The translations under genes were made by a program, and so were the position numbers. The notes beneath the pieces are model-generated. The model was not told where the DNA came from and made no database searches. It saw only the letters and a list, made by a program, of their open reading frames with translations. From NCBI RefSeq assembly GCF_900101075.1, contig NZ_FNFY01000002.1:62001-126000 (forward strand): DNA of 64,000 bases, in the 5' to 3' direction. Origin of the DNA: Lacicoccus qingdaonensis (GTDB lineage Bacteria > Bacillota > Bacilli > Staphylococcales > Salinicoccaceae). How positions within the stretch are numbered: position 1 is the first letter of the stretch; each line of letters starts with the position of its first letter. Below, piece after piece: positions 25,359-34,440 of the stretch.

Positions 25359-27053
25359 TTACTCATTGAATGTAACATTTTCCAGACGCACGTCACCAAG
25401 TGCATCGAGTTCGACACCTTCAACCTGTGAAGTATCCACACCGATTGAGAAGTTCGAATGCACGATTGGTGCAATCGGTGCTTCCTCAGTGATGATTTCC
25501 TGTGCAGTGGAATAAGCATCTGCACGGGCATCTTCATCAGATTCGGTTCTGCCGTTATCCAGTGCTTCATCCAATTCGTCATTTCCAAAGAAAGAACGGT
25601 TGCCGACTGCACCGAAGTTGTCTGAATGGTGAAGTGCATACAGCCCATAGTCAGCATCCGCTGTTACAGTCGTCCAGCCAAGCAGATACATTTCCTGGTC
25701 GCCCTGGCCGGTTCTGTCCAGGAACGCGCCCCATTCCATACGTTCAACTGATAAATCAATACCCAGTTCGCTTAAGCTTTCCTGGATATAAAGTGCCGTA
25801 TCAACGATCATCTGGTCATCTCTCACCCATAGTTCGGCTGAGAATCCGTCAGGATAATCACTTTCAGCAAGTAATTCCTGTGCTCTTTCCATATCAAACT
25901 GCTGCCCTTCCAGGCTGTCGTCATAACCCCAGACATCCGGCGGAATCGGGTGTGTTGCAGAAATACCCATTCCTTCATACACACCTTCAACAATTGCTTC
26001 TCTGTCAATTGCATGCGCAATCGCCTGTCTGACTTTCACATCATCGAAAGGTTCTTTTTGAACATTGAATCCAAGGTAATCCGTACGCAGTGATTCCTGC
26101 TCGATCAGTTCAGTGTTCTCACCTTCTGTAACACGGTTCGCGTTGGAAGCATCAATGTTGTGTGCAACCTGGATGCCGCCTGTTTCAAGCTCGGCAAGTC
26201 TTGCACTCACTTCCGGAATGACACGGAATGTAATCGAGTCAAAGTTTCTTTCACCGCCCTGGAAGTCCTCAAACTTCGTCAGAACAGTCTCCTGGCCGGG
26301 TTCACGGTTTTCAAGCATGCCGTGGTCCGTACCGTCGGGATTCGAAGCGATGACATTACCGACATTTTCAGAAATCTGATCCATCACTTCTTCATATTCA
26401 CCGCCGCCTTCTGCACGGAGTTCATAGTACTCATCAGCAGTCATGTCGACGCCCGCTTCATCCAAAGCGTTCTGGTAGTCTTCATCAATTATTGACTTGC
26501 TCATGATACCGCCTGTGTTATGCGCCAAATGGCTTGGCAGCGGCGCGAATGGATATTCGGTATGGATGTTGACTTCGTAATCCCCCACGACTTCAACTTC
26601 CGTAATCATTTCAAACAGGAATGCCACTTCTGAAGCCACCGCTTCATCGCTCACTCTTTCAAGTGTCGCTTTGACATCTTCGGCAGTAAACTCCTCACCG
26701 CTGTGGAATGTCGTGCCTTCTCTCAATTTGAAATTCCAGACGTCTTCTTCAACAGATTCCCACTCTTCAGCAAGTCCCGGCACCAGTTCCATGTCAGTAT
26801 CCTGGGATACGAGACTTTCGTAAATATTCTGGCGGACCTGTGAAGATGCAGAGTCGTTACTGCCGTGCGGGTCCAGTGATACAGCATCATCCTGCATGGC
26901 CACAACAATATCACCGGAAGCTGATTCTTCGGTTGCAGCACCGTCGTCCCCACCGTCTTCTGCAGCCTGCTCATCGACATCAGAATCATCTGCACATGCC
27001 GCGAGCACTAAAATCAGCACACCCATCAATGAGAGCATTAAATATTTTCTCAT
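25359..27053 (-). CDS. Family 5 solute-binding lipoprotein (peptide/glutathione type)
   Basis: A 564-residue extracellular binding protein of the DppA/OppA/GsiB family. It has a lipoprotein signal with lipobox LAAC at residues 17-20, an acidic linker, then the family 5 core (DIVVAMQDDAVSLDPHGSND, VWNFKLREGTTFHSGEEFTA). About 60 acidic residues (near 200-260) are inserted relative to short family members, as seen in proteins annotated as glutathione-binding. No permease or ATPase genes are adjacent, so it is an orphan that must use a transporter encoded elsewhere. GGGGGA precedes the ATG. Confidence 0.85.
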   Translation of the reverse strand: MRKYLMLSLMGVLILVLAACADDSDVDEQAAEDGGDDGAATEESASGDIVVAMQDDAVSLDPHGSNDSASSQVRQNIYESLVSQDTDMELVPGLAEEWESVEEDVWNFKLREGTTFHSGEEFTAEDVKATLERVSDEAVASEVAFLFEMITEVEVVGDYEVNIHTEYPFAPLPSHLAHNTGGIMSKSIIDEDYQNALDEAGVDMTADEYYELRAEGGGEYEEVMDQISENVGNVIASNPDGTDHGMLENREPGQETVLTKFEDFQGGERNFDSITFRVIPEVSARLAELETGGIQVAHNIDASNANRVTEGENTELIEQESLRTDYLGFNVQKEPFDDVKVRQAIAHAIDREAIVEGVYEGMGISATHPIPPDVWGYDDSLEGQQFDMERAQELLAESDYPDGFSAELWVRDDQMIVDTALYIQESLSELGIDLSVERMEWGAFLDRTGQGDQEMYLLGWTTVTADADYGLYALHHSDNFGAVGNRSFFGNDELDEALDNGRTESDEDARADAYSTAQEIITEEAPIAPIVHSNFSIGVDTSQVEGVELDALGDVRLENVTFNE

Positions 27054-27260
27054 TTGTTTTCCCCCTATATAATTTTTATATATACAGAACTTTCCATAAT
27101 TATAATAGAAAGCCTTTACATATTATATTTAACACTTTACCACAACTAATGGTTATTACCAATATAATTTTCTAATTATTTGCTAAAATTTAAATATTGT
27201 TGATATTGGCAATTCGGACAAATAAAAACCGCAGGAGTTTCATTCCCACGGTTCCTGATA

Positions 27261-28787
27261 TTAATATGCAATTGATGTGCCCGGACCGACCGGTATGCCG
27301 AGCAGCAGCCATACGACAAACAGTATGCTCCAGCTAATGATGAAAATGACAGAGTAAGGCAGCATCAGTGATATTACCGTCCCTATGCCGTACTCTTTAC
27401 CGTATCTTTGTGTAAATGCGACAACCAGCGGAAAGAACGGCATGAGCGGAGAGATGATATTCGTCGATGAATCCCCCACCCTGTATGCAATCTGTGAAAT
27501 TTCCGGCGCAATGCCGAGCTGCATGAACATCGGCACAAAAATCGGTGCCATGATCGCCCACTTGGCCGAATCGGCGGCGATGAACAAGTTGATGACTGCA
27601 GCGATGAAGATGAATAACACAAGGATGACATAGCTGTTGATATTCAGTGCTTCAAGCAGGCCCGCCCCGCTTACCGCAATGATCGTTCCGAGATTTGAAT
27701 AATTGAAGAACGCGACAAACTGCGCCGCGAAAAATATCAATACGATGAACCCCGCCATCGTCGCGATGGAACCATCCATCAGTTCAACGACATCTTTGTC
27801 ATTTCTGACTTTGCCGACGACGGCACCATAGACGATGCCCGGAATTAAAAAGATCAGCATCATGATGAATATGATGGAAGAAATGAACGGGGAACCGATG
27901 ATGTTGTTATCCTCACCGAGCAGTGGCGCACCCGGCCAGGCGACAAGTGCAAGTATGCCGATGACTGTTAAAAGTGCTGATATGTTTGCATAACGCAGCG
28001 CTTTTTTCTGTGTGGCATCGATGCCGTTTTCAGTATCGTCGAATTCATTGAACCCTTCGTACTCACCGAGGCGCGGTTCAACGATCTTATCTGTGATCAG
28101 TGTACCGAAGATGGCGACAAGGAACGTCGAAGCGACCATGAAGTACCAGTTGTCCGTCGCATTGACGATATAATTGGCATCAAGTATCGCCGCAGATTCA
28201 GTCGTAATGCCCGCAAGCAAAGGATCGTTCGTACCGATCAGCAGGTTGGCGGAGTACCCGCCGGCAACCCCGGCAAATGCCGCAGCAAGTCCTGCTAGAG
28301 GGTGCCTTCTGAATCCGAGAAAAATGATTGCTCCGAGCGGTACGAGAACAACATAGCCGACGGATGCAGCAACGTTGCTCATGACACCCATGAAAACGAC
28401 GATCGGTGTGACGAATTTTTTCGGTGCCTTCGTGACGGTATTGGTCATGAGTGCACTGATATAGCCACTTTTTTCAGCCACCCCGACACCGAGCATGGCG
28501 ACCAGTACCGGACCGAGTGCAACGAAAGATGTAAAGTTTTCCGTAACTGATGTAAAAATGTACGCGATGCCGTCACCCGTCAAAAGACTGATCGCACTGA
28601 CATCCATCTCCTCCCTGTTGCCGGTCTCGCTGTTCACTCCTGTAAAACTGACGCTGACATCAAGTAAGTACAGAATGTGGGAAATCACTATCACTGCCAG
28701 TGTGAACAACAGGAAAATCGTCACCGGATGCGGAAGTTTATTGCCTATGGATTCTATATTATTCAATATATTTTTATGTCTGCTCAT
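27261..28787 (-). CDS. AbgT-family transporter
   Basis: A 508-residue membrane protein of the AbgT family, known for uptake of p-aminobenzoyl-glutamate and, in some members, sulfonamide efflux. The N terminus [20 protein letters not shown], the internal repeat ([20 protein letters not shown]) and the conserved [19 protein letters not shown] motif are all present. It is closely similar, end to end, to the broken gene at 34441-35964, and serves as reference for that lesion. GGAG lies 8 bases before the ATG. Confidence 0.9.
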   Translation of the reverse strand: MSRHKNILNNIESIGNKLPHPVTIFLLFTLAVIVISHILYLLDVSVSFTGVNSETGNREEMDVSAISLLTGDGIAYIFTSVTENFTSFVALGPVLVAMLGVGVAEKSGYISALMTNTVTKAPKKFVTPIVVFMGVMSNVAASVGYVVLVPLGAIIFLGFRRHPLAGLAAAFAGVAGGYSANLLIGTNDPLLAGITTESAAILDANYIVNATDNWYFMVASTFLVAIFGTLITDKIVEPRLGEYEGFNEFDDTENGIDATQKKALRYANISALLTVIGILALVAWPGAPLLGEDNNIIGSPFISSIIFIMMLIFLIPGIVYGAVVGKVRNDKDVVELMDGSIATMAGFIVLIFFAAQFVAFFNYSNLGTIIAVSGAGLLEALNINSYVILVLFIFIAAVINLFIAADSAKWAIMAPIFVPMFMQLGIAPEISQIAYRVGDSSTNIISPLMPFFPLVVAFTQRYGKEYGIGTVISLMLPYSVIFIISWSILFVVWLLLGIPVGPGTSIAY

Positions 28788-28822
28788 TGATTATTCTCCT
28801 ACTTTAAAATAAAGACTCGGAT

Positions 28823-28851
28823 ATCATACCCTAATAATAGGACTTTGTAAA
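28823..28851 (-). promoter_or_regulatory. Promoter of the AbgT gene
   Basis: On the minus strand TTTACA, exactly 17 bases, TATGAT. Overlapping it, GTTTAC-15-GGGTAT also resembles a SigB promoter, so the gene might be read by both forms of polymerase. Confidence 0.6.
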
Positions 28852-28978
28852 CTCGATTTTCATATTGAAATTGTCCGGAACCTGTGATTGAAGAGTGTAT
28901 CAATATGACTCAGAATTATTTATCTATGTAAAAAATAGCTCAGTATTGACTCTGTCCGTTATTTTAGTTTGAGCGTTT

Positions 28979-29146
28979 GCACGATGTTGCAATGCTTGAT
29001 TGAGGTCGTGCGATGATCAGGTCATGATTCACATGATTTGACTCAATAGCGAGGCCATCGTGCGGATTCATCCACTAAAAACGCACGTCATAAGTGCTTT
29101 TGTGCTGGATCGTACGAATACAACTGCATTTTCCGCACGATCCACT
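28979..29146. repeat. Cluster of imperfect palindromes between genes
   Basis: The 373-base gap from 28788 to 29160 holds no gene. Its right half has several imperfect hairpins built on a TCGTGCG/ATCC theme: GCACGA (28979-28984) with TCGTGC (29006-29011), CGATG (29011) with CATCG (29056), and TGGATCGT (29106-29113) with ACGATCCA (29137-29144). ATCCACT occurs twice, 70 bases apart. It resembles other intergenic palindrome clusters in this window in style, but not in sequence. Confidence 0.5.
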
Positions 29147-29160
29147 CATTTTACTCTCAG

Positions 29161-29873
29161 TCATGCGATTCCGGCACCCGCAACTTTTTTCTGCACTTTT
29201 TTGTACATCCATTCCCCTAATAGAAACAGCACATAAGTGAACAATAGCGATACCGGTATGTAGAAAATGTCGTGCAGCGAGGCAAAAATCGGCTTATGTT
29301 TCAAATAGAAGTAATTGCCGTCCGTCAGCATATTGACGAAATAAGCGACGGCAACGTACATCACAAACCATGGGAAAACTTTCAGGCTGTCCATGGTTTT
29401 TATTTTCATATTATAGGCGATGATGCCGTAGAACGGCAGCAGCAGTGTGACGGCATGGTTGATGAGAAGCTCCAGCCGATCGGATGAGTGATGCCGTACA
29501 CCCGGCTCGGGTACAGGAAGCTCAAGTATGCAAACAGTCCGAACAGTGCCAGCACCCGGAAGACTTTGTCGTTTCCCGTAATCAGGAAGATGATGCCGAG
29601 TATCGTGTTGACGCGGCTGATCTGCAGCGGCAGTGATTCGCCGAGGTCGAAATCCAGAATGAAGTAATATGAGCTGTACAGAAGAATCTGCTGGAAGATG
29701 CTGACGATCAGTATCACCACAGTGATTTTCCGTCGGTGTTCTTTCACGGTATCCCTTTTTATGAAAAGCGCGGCACCGATAATAATCAGTCCAATGATGT
29801 AAATGATATGGTCCAGGTTGAATAATGTGATGTAATCTCCGTACTCGGTCATGATTTCACTGCCTCCCCTCAA
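29161..29873 (-). pseudogene. YwaF-like TIGR02206 membrane protein gene, frameshifted
   Basis: Two overlapping frames encode successive halves of one protein of about 235 residues with six membrane helices, like Bacillus YwaF (TIGR02206). The first frame (29406-29873) is normal up to YGITHPIGWSF, then degenerates into SSTMPSHCCCRST. Adding one C near 29464-29468 restores GWSFLINHAVTLLLPFYGII and joins it to the second frame (29161-29409), which begins inside the protein. The lesion is a one-base deletion, or a sequencing error in the read. Function of the family is unknown. Confidence 0.8.
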
Positions 29874-29933
29874 AATCCGGTGTGATTATAGTTATTGTAT
29901 TATATATCATTCATTTTTACATATGTATAAAGT

Positions 29934-29972
29934 AAAAGGTCACCGGATTTATTCCTCCGGTGACCTTTTTAT
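29934..29972 (-). terminator. Terminator of the lipoprotein gene
   Basis: A perfect 14-bp stem, AAAAGGTCACCGGA / TCCGGTGACCTTTT, with an 8-base loop. It overlaps the last bases of the lipoprotein gene and has T-rich sequence on both sides. Confidence 0.8.
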
Positions 29973-30352
29973 TTGATCAGTGCTTCGACATGGGTTTCAG
30001 TATCGTTGATATAATACCTGAGCGTCTCGATATCGTTTCCTATACTCAGTTCATAGACATGAAGGATTTCGTCCTGTGCATCATCGGGCTTATCCATCTT
30101 TATATCCAGAAATCCGTCATCCGTTTCTTCCGCTGTCAGTTCTGTCGCGCCGGGTGCATAAAATACGACATAGTCGCTGTTGCCGTCTTCCGCTTCGACA
30201 TGCATGATATTATTGACCTCTTCGGTCTCTATATACTCCTTAAGCTCGTTGTCCAGTTCGTTCACATCCATCTCTTCCACACCTGACTGCCCCACCGCCG
30301 TACATCCGGTCAGTTCAATCGACAGCAGTATGGACAGTAAGAAATACTTCAC
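29969..30352 (-). CDS. Small uncharacterised lipoprotein
   Basis: About 127 residues. The GTG at 30352 is chosen because AAGGGGG lies 7 bases upstream and it places the signal peptide MKYFLLSILLSIELTGC at the very N terminus with lipobox LTGC. The mature part is acidic and contains DYVVFYAPGATELTAE and a segment rich in D/E. I do not recognise the family. It is probably anchored to the outer face of the membrane. Confidence 0.7.
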   Translation of the reverse strand: MKYFLLSILLSIELTGCTAVGQSGVEEMDVNELDNELKEYIETEEVNNIMHVEAEDGNSDYVVFYAPGATELTAEETDDGFLDIKMDKPDDAQDEILHVYELSIGNDIETLRYYINDTETHVEALIK

Positions 30353-30490
30353 CGTCTCATCCCCCTTCAGTTTCATCCATTATATCCAAATACGCTTTAA
30401 AATTATAGCATGGTCTTATTCACACTGATGAAATTGTCCTCTGATATAATAGCGTTGTAGATCATTTACCATTTAAAAGGAGTCAATTAT

Positions 30491-31750
30491 ATGAAGAAGT
30501 TTGTTAATGCAAATATATTCGGCGACGCTGAATCGACTGAGATTCTGGTCGAAGACGGCCGCTTCAAGGCTATCGGCAATGATCTTGGAGAAGCGGATGA
30601 GGTGATCGATCTCGAGGGCAGGCTGGTCCTTCCGCCCTATGTCGATCCGCATCTGCACCTCGATTATATCTTCTCCGGCCTCGGTGAAGGCAATGCCAAC
30701 ATTTCCGGGACTTTATTCGAAGGCATTCAGCTCTGGAGTGACAATAAAAAAGAGCTGACCGAAGAAAAAGTCCGCGAACGCGCACTCGAGGGCATCCGCA
30801 AGGAAGTGGGCCACGGCGTGCAGTATATCCGCACACATGTCGATGTGACGGACCCGGACCTGACGGGCATGAAGGCCCTCATCAAACTGCGCGAGGAACT
30901 GAAGGATATCGTCACGCTGCAGCTTGTCGCTTTCCCGCAGGAAGGTTTCTTCCGTTATGAAGGCGGCGAAGCGCTCGTGCGCAAGGCGCTTGAAATGGGC
31001 GCGGACGTCGTCGGCGGCATCCCGCATTTCGAAATTTCGTATGAACACGGCGTCGAGTCACTGAGACGCATTGTCGATTTTGCACTCGAGTTTGATGTGA
31101 TGATCGACATCCACTGTGATGAAAACGACGACCCGAACAGCCGGTTTTTAGAAGTTCTCAACGCCCTTGTCATGGAAAAAGACTACGGTGAAAAGACGAC
31201 CGCTTCACATACATGCAGTTTCGGCGCCGTTGAAAATTCATATGCAAATAAAATGATGGGTCTCTTCAAAGCGTCGAAGATCAATTTTATTTCGTGTCCA
31301 ACCGAGAACGCCCACCTGCAGGGACGCGGCGACAACTATCCGAAACGCCGCGGCCTGACACGCGTGAAGGAACTGCTTGAAAACGGCAATACCGTTGCAT
31401 TCGCCCAGGATTCAATCGCCGACTACTGGTATCCGCTCGGCAACGGCAATATGATGAATATTCTCGATAACGGCATCCACCTCGCCCACTACACGCATAT
31501 TGACGAGATCAATAAGTCACTCGATCTGATTACGGTGAACGGTGCCGGCGTCATGAGAATCGATGAAGATTACGGCGGTTACGGTGTTGAAGCGGGTAAA
31601 CCTGCAAACTTCATCGTGCTCGATGCCTTTGATGCCTACGAAGCCGTGCGTGAACGTGCAGAAGTACTGTCCTCGGTGCGTAACGGCGAGTATCTGTTCA
31701 AACGCGAGGTACGTAAAAACGAAATTGAGAATGACTTTTTAAAAGGATAA
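30491..31750 (+). CDS. codA: Cytosine deaminase-like amidohydrolase
   Basis: A 419-residue metal-dependent amidohydrolase of the cytosine/isoguanine deaminase group, which deaminates cytosine to uracil. Metal and catalytic residues are His54 and His56 in DPHLHLD, His208-Cys-Asp-Glu211 in DIHCDE, His in ASHTCSFG and Asp in VAFAQDSI. AAAAGGAG precedes the ATG, and an extended -10 box (TGATATAAT) lies about 45 bases upstream. No cytosine permease gene is nearby, so the substrate might be another cyclic amidine. Confidence 0.85.
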   Translation: MKKFVNANIFGDAESTEILVEDGRFKAIGNDLGEADEVIDLEGRLVLPPYVDPHLHLDYIFSGLGEGNANISGTLFEGIQLWSDNKKELTEEKVRERALEGIRKEVGHGVQYIRTHVDVTDPDLTGMKALIKLREELKDIVTLQLVAFPQEGFFRYEGGEALVRKALEMGADVVGGIPHFEISYEHGVESLRRIVDFALEFDVMIDIHCDENDDPNSRFLEVLNALVMEKDYGEKTTASHTCSFGAVENSYANKMMGLFKASKINFISCPTENAHLQGRGDNYPKRRGLTRVKELLENGNTVAFAQDSIADYWYPLGNGNMMNILDNGIHLAHYTHIDEINKSLDLITVNGAGVMRIDEDYGGYGVEAGKPANFIVLDAFDAYEAVRERAEVLSSVRNGEYLFKREVRKNEIENDFLKG

Positions 31751-31768
31751 GGTTTTTATTTTCTTAAC

Positions 31769-31829
31769 GCCGCTTCGATCTCATTTCGAAGCGCCGATAG
31801 CGCTCCAACAGAGCTTCGATCAGAAAACG
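31769..31829. repeat. Small palindrome between codA and the SDR gene
   Basis: CGCTTCGA and TCGAAGCG form a hairpin near 31771-31793; GCTTCGATC is repeated in the following bases. It lies between convergent genes, ahead of their terminator. Confidence 0.4.
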
Positions 31830-31860
31830 AACATCCGTTAACTCTATATGTATGTACGAA

Positions 31861-31888
31861 AAAAGCACCTCAATATTGAGGTGCTTTT
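31861..31888. terminator. Bidirectional terminator
   Basis: The palindrome AAAAGCACCTCAAT / ATTGAGGTGCTTTT, between convergent genes. Confidence 0.9.
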
Positions 31889-31897
31889 TCATTACTT

Positions 31898-32791
31898 TTA
31901 TAGATCTGTCGGCATACCGCCTGTAATTCCAAATATTTGTCCTGTAATATAGCTGCCTTCGTCTGAAGCAAGCAACACGTACGTCGGCGCGAGTTCCACA
32001 GGCTGACCTGCACGTCCGAGCGGCGTCGCCTGGCCGAATTCAGGAATTTTACCTTCCGGCTGGCCGTTATCCATCTGAAGCGGCGTCCAGATTGGTCCCG
32101 GTGCCACGCCGTTTACACGGACGCCTTTTTCGGAAAAGTATTTGGACAGTGATACTGTCAGGTTACCGACAGCGCCATTTGTCGCCGCATAGTCCATCAT
32201 CGCCGGACTCGGGTCGAAGTTGTTGACTGATGATGTCATCACAATCGCACTGCCCGGTTCCAGATGTTGCTCCGCAGCTTTGACCGTTTCGAACATGCTG
32301 ATGATGTTCACTTTAAACGTATCCTCCACTTGCTTGATAGAGATATCTTTAAGTTCGGTCTGCGCAATCTGCTGCGCCGCATTCAGCACAAGAATATCGA
32401 GTGCGCCGAATTCTTCGACCGTTTTATCTACAATTTCACTCGCTGCCTTGTCTTCACGTAAATCATATGGCAGCAGCAATGCTTTTCTGCCTTCTTTTTC
32501 AATCAGTTCTTTTACTTCATTGGCGTCTTCCTCTTCGCCTGGAAGGAAATGAACGGCCACATTCGCACCTTCACGTGCATAGGCGATTGCCGCCGCACGG
32601 CCGATACCTGAATCGCCGCCAGTGATTAAGGCATTACGCCCTTCCAGACGGTTATGACCTTTATAGGATTCTTCTCCACAATCCGGCACCGGATCCATCT
32701 TGCTCTGAAGCGCCGGTGTACCCTGCTCCTGATCCGGGAATTTACCCGTATGATACATCTCGCGTGGATTGTTCAAGTTTGAGTTACCCAT
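31898..32791 (-). CDS. Short-chain dehydrogenase, GS39-like, catalytic Lys replaced
   Basis: A 297-residue SDR protein with the long N-terminal extension (residues 1-50) seen in the general stress proteins GS39/YdaD/YhdF. The nucleotide-binding TGGDSGIGRA (57-66) and NAAQ are normal, Ser187/188 and Tyr201 are present, but the invariant Lys of YxxxK is Asn205 (AAT at 32179-32177: YAATN). The replacement should cripple normal SDR chemistry. A SigB-like promoter upstream fits a stress gene. AGGAGATG lies near the ATG. Confidence 0.88.
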   Translation of the reverse strand: MGNSNLNNPREMYHTGKFPDQEQGTPALQSKMDPVPDCGEESYKGHNRLEGRNALITGGDSGIGRAAAIAYAREGANVAVHFLPGEEEDANEVKELIEKEGRKALLLPYDLREDKAASEIVDKTVEEFGALDILVLNAAQQIAQTELKDISIKQVEDTFKVNIISMFETVKAAEQHLEPGSAIVMTSSVNNFDPSPAMMDYAATNGAVGNLTVSLSKYFSEKGVRVNGVAPGPIWTPLQMDNGQPEGKIPEFGQATPLGRAGQPVELAPTYVLLASDEGSYITGQIFGITGGMPTDL

Positions 32792-32859
32792 TTATATACA
32801 TCTCCTGATTTATATTATTCGGTAATTTTAATGTTTAAATGACCTTACATTTATAATAA

Positions 32860-32885
32860 ATACCCTCTGGACGGTTGAACTAAAC
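32860..32885 (-). promoter_or_regulatory. SigB promoter of the GS39-like gene
   Basis: On the minus strand GTTTAG (32885-32880), exactly 14 bases, GGGTAT (32865-32860), a near-perfect match to the general stress sigma factor consensus. It lies about 70 bases before the gene. Confidence 0.75.
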
Positions 32886-32990
32886 TCATTCTGCATATAC
32901 TTCCGAAGTGGTGCTTATAAGTTGAACTTACACTTTCATGTCTTTAACATATTAAATGAATGATAATAAAATATGATAAGGAGCGGTATG

Positions 32991-33665
32991 ATGAAAGTTC
33001 TAGTAATCGGAGCAAACGGCCAGATCGGCCGGATTGTCGTTGATAAACTGAAGGATCACGCAGCGCATGATGTCATTGCAGGCGTCCGCAAGGAAGATCA
33101 GAAGCAGGCTTATGAAAATGATGGTATAAAATCCCGCTTCATCGACCTTGAAGGTTCGATCGAAGACATGGAGAAAGCGATGGAAAACGTCGAAGCCGTC
33201 GTATTTTCAGCCGGCTCCGGCGGCAAGACCGGCGCGGACAAAACTGCGATGGTCGACCTTGACGGTGCCGTCAAATCAATTGAAGCCGCAAAAAATGCCG
33301 GCATCAAACGTTACGTCATCGTCAGCGCACTTTATTCGAACAGACGTGAATTCTGGTCATATGGTACGAACGAACCGTCAACAGGCGGCTACTACTATGC
33401 AGCAAAACATTATGCCGATGTATGGCTCGAAAACTCAGGGCTCGATTATACAGTGATCCGGCCGCCACTGTTGTTGAATGAACCGGGCACAAGAAAAGTC
33501 CATGTCACCGACCGGCTTGAAAAAAGCGATGACAAGCTTGAAATCCCGCGTGAAGATGTGGCCAATGTGATTGTCGCCGCACTCGACCACGATAATGCCA
33601 TCAATAAGTCGTTCGATATCAATCACGGCGATACGGATGTGAATGAAGCGGTAAAAGGAATATAG
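32991..33665 (+). CDS. NAD(P)-binding atypical SDR (NmrA/YwnB-like)
   Basis: A 224-residue protein of the atypical short-chain dehydrogenase group. The N-terminal VLVIGANGQIGRIVVDKL is the dinucleotide-binding motif; YVIVSALYSNRR and YYYAAKHYADVWLENSGLDY provide the Tyr-xxx-Lys-like segment, and TVIRPPLLLNEPGT follows. Related proteins act as NAD(P)H-dependent reductases or redox sensors. I choose ATG 32991, 7 bases after AAGGAG; ATGs just upstream have poorer spacing. A terminator follows. Confidence 0.85.
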   Translation: MKVLVIGANGQIGRIVVDKLKDHAAHDVIAGVRKEDQKQAYENDGIKSRFIDLEGSIEDMEKAMENVEAVVFSAGSGGKTGADKTAMVDLDGAVKSIEAAKNAGIKRYVIVSALYSNRREFWSYGTNEPSTGGYYYAAKHYADVWLENSGLDYTVIRPPLLLNEPGTRKVHVTDRLEKSDDKLEIPREDVANVIVAALDHDNAINKSFDINHGDTDVNEAVKGI

Positions 33666-33675
33666 ACTGAAAAGG

Positions 33676-33708
33676 AAACCGGAAAATCCAGGACGGATTT
33701 TCCGGTTT
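33676..33708. terminator. Bidirectional terminator
   Basis: A perfect 14-bp stem, AAACCGGAAAATCC / GGATTTTCCGGTTT, with a 5-base loop, between convergent genes. Confidence 0.9.
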
Positions 33709-33713
33709 TACAT

Positions 33714-34232
33714 TTATATACGAAACTCAGTTTCTTCCAGATACTTATTCTCTATCACTCCCGACCAGTCGATGACCGTGCCTATAAAATCAACAATATC
33801 CAGGCCGTCCATTTCATAAGTGCCCCCGTCATTCTCCGTACCGCACAAATCCTCTATGACAGTGACTTTATATCCCCGGTCCGCTGCAGCAATCGATGTG
33901 AATAAAATGCAGAACTCCATATTGAAACCAGTGATGTATACTTCATCGATACCGTACTCTTTCAAAATTTTATCCAGATCTGTCTCTTTGAATGAAATCG
34001 GATAACGCTTTTCCAAAAGTTCATCTGTATGTTCCAGTATCTCATCAGGTATTTCCGCACCTTCTGTCCCCTTTTCAATCGGACTCCCGGCGTCTTCATC
34101 AATATGTTGGAATGCAATGACCTTGTCGTCATTCATTTTGAAATACTGCATGAGCCGGCTGATTTTATCCACCAGCACTTCTCTTCCTTCCAAAAACCCT
34201 TTCTGTACATCAATGACCAGCAACGCTTTCAT
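33714..34232 (-). CDS. Isochorismatase-like cysteine hydrolase
   Basis: A 172-residue member of the cysteine hydrolase (isochorismatase/nicotinamidase) family. The catalytic triad Asp8 (VIDVQKGF), Lys75 (EKRYPISF) and Cys108 (GFNMEFCIL) is complete. The segment around the Cys differs from the usual TExCV, so the substrate is hard to guess; amides such as nicotinamide or other small amides are possible. AAGGGGAGG precedes the ATG. Confidence 0.85.
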   Translation of the reverse strand: MKALLVIDVQKGFLEGREVLVDKISRLMQYFKMNDDKVIAFQHIDEDAGSPIEKGTEGAEIPDEILEHTDELLEKRYPISFKETDLDKILKEYGIDEVYITGFNMEFCILFTSIAAADRGYKVTVIEDLCGTENDGGTYEMDGLDIVDFIGTVIDWSGVIENKYLEETEFRI

Positions 34233-34247
34233 GATCGTCCTCCCCTT

Positions 34248-34349
34248 TTAAATTGTACTCGCAATAAACGCCTTAAATTTCTCTTCTTCTTCAATATCTC
34301 GAATTGGCCACTGGATGTTTGAATCGTTTCTTTTATGGACATCCTGCAT
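34248..34349 (-). CDS. Possible 33-residue peptide upstream of the isochorismatase-like gene
   Basis: A short frame, MQDVHKRNDSNIQWPIRDIE continuing to FIASTI, ends 15 bases before the hydrolase gene. AAAGGGG lies directly against the ATG, which is too close for an ideal site, and an overlapping frame starts 7 bases further with better spacing but has a less protein-like composition. It is probably a decayed or very small gene in the leader; support is weak. Confidence 0.25.
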   Translation of the reverse strand: MQDVHKRNDSNIQWPIRDIEEEEKFKAFIASTI

Positions 34350-34440
34350 CCCCTTTGTATCTTTTTAGCAATGGTATATATCAGATTATCTGATATATCC
34401 TTACAGGGCGGACGCCCCCATTTTTCTAATATTATATGGA

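Noticed and set aside
29161-29409. A separate 82-residue membrane protein
   Set aside because: It is the C-terminal part of the YwaF-like protein, reached by a one-base frameshift.
34248-34334. Alternative frame of the small peptide before the isochorismatase-like gene
   Set aside because: Better ribosome spacing, but the product is rich in Lys, Arg and Ser with no structure, as expected for a shadow frame.
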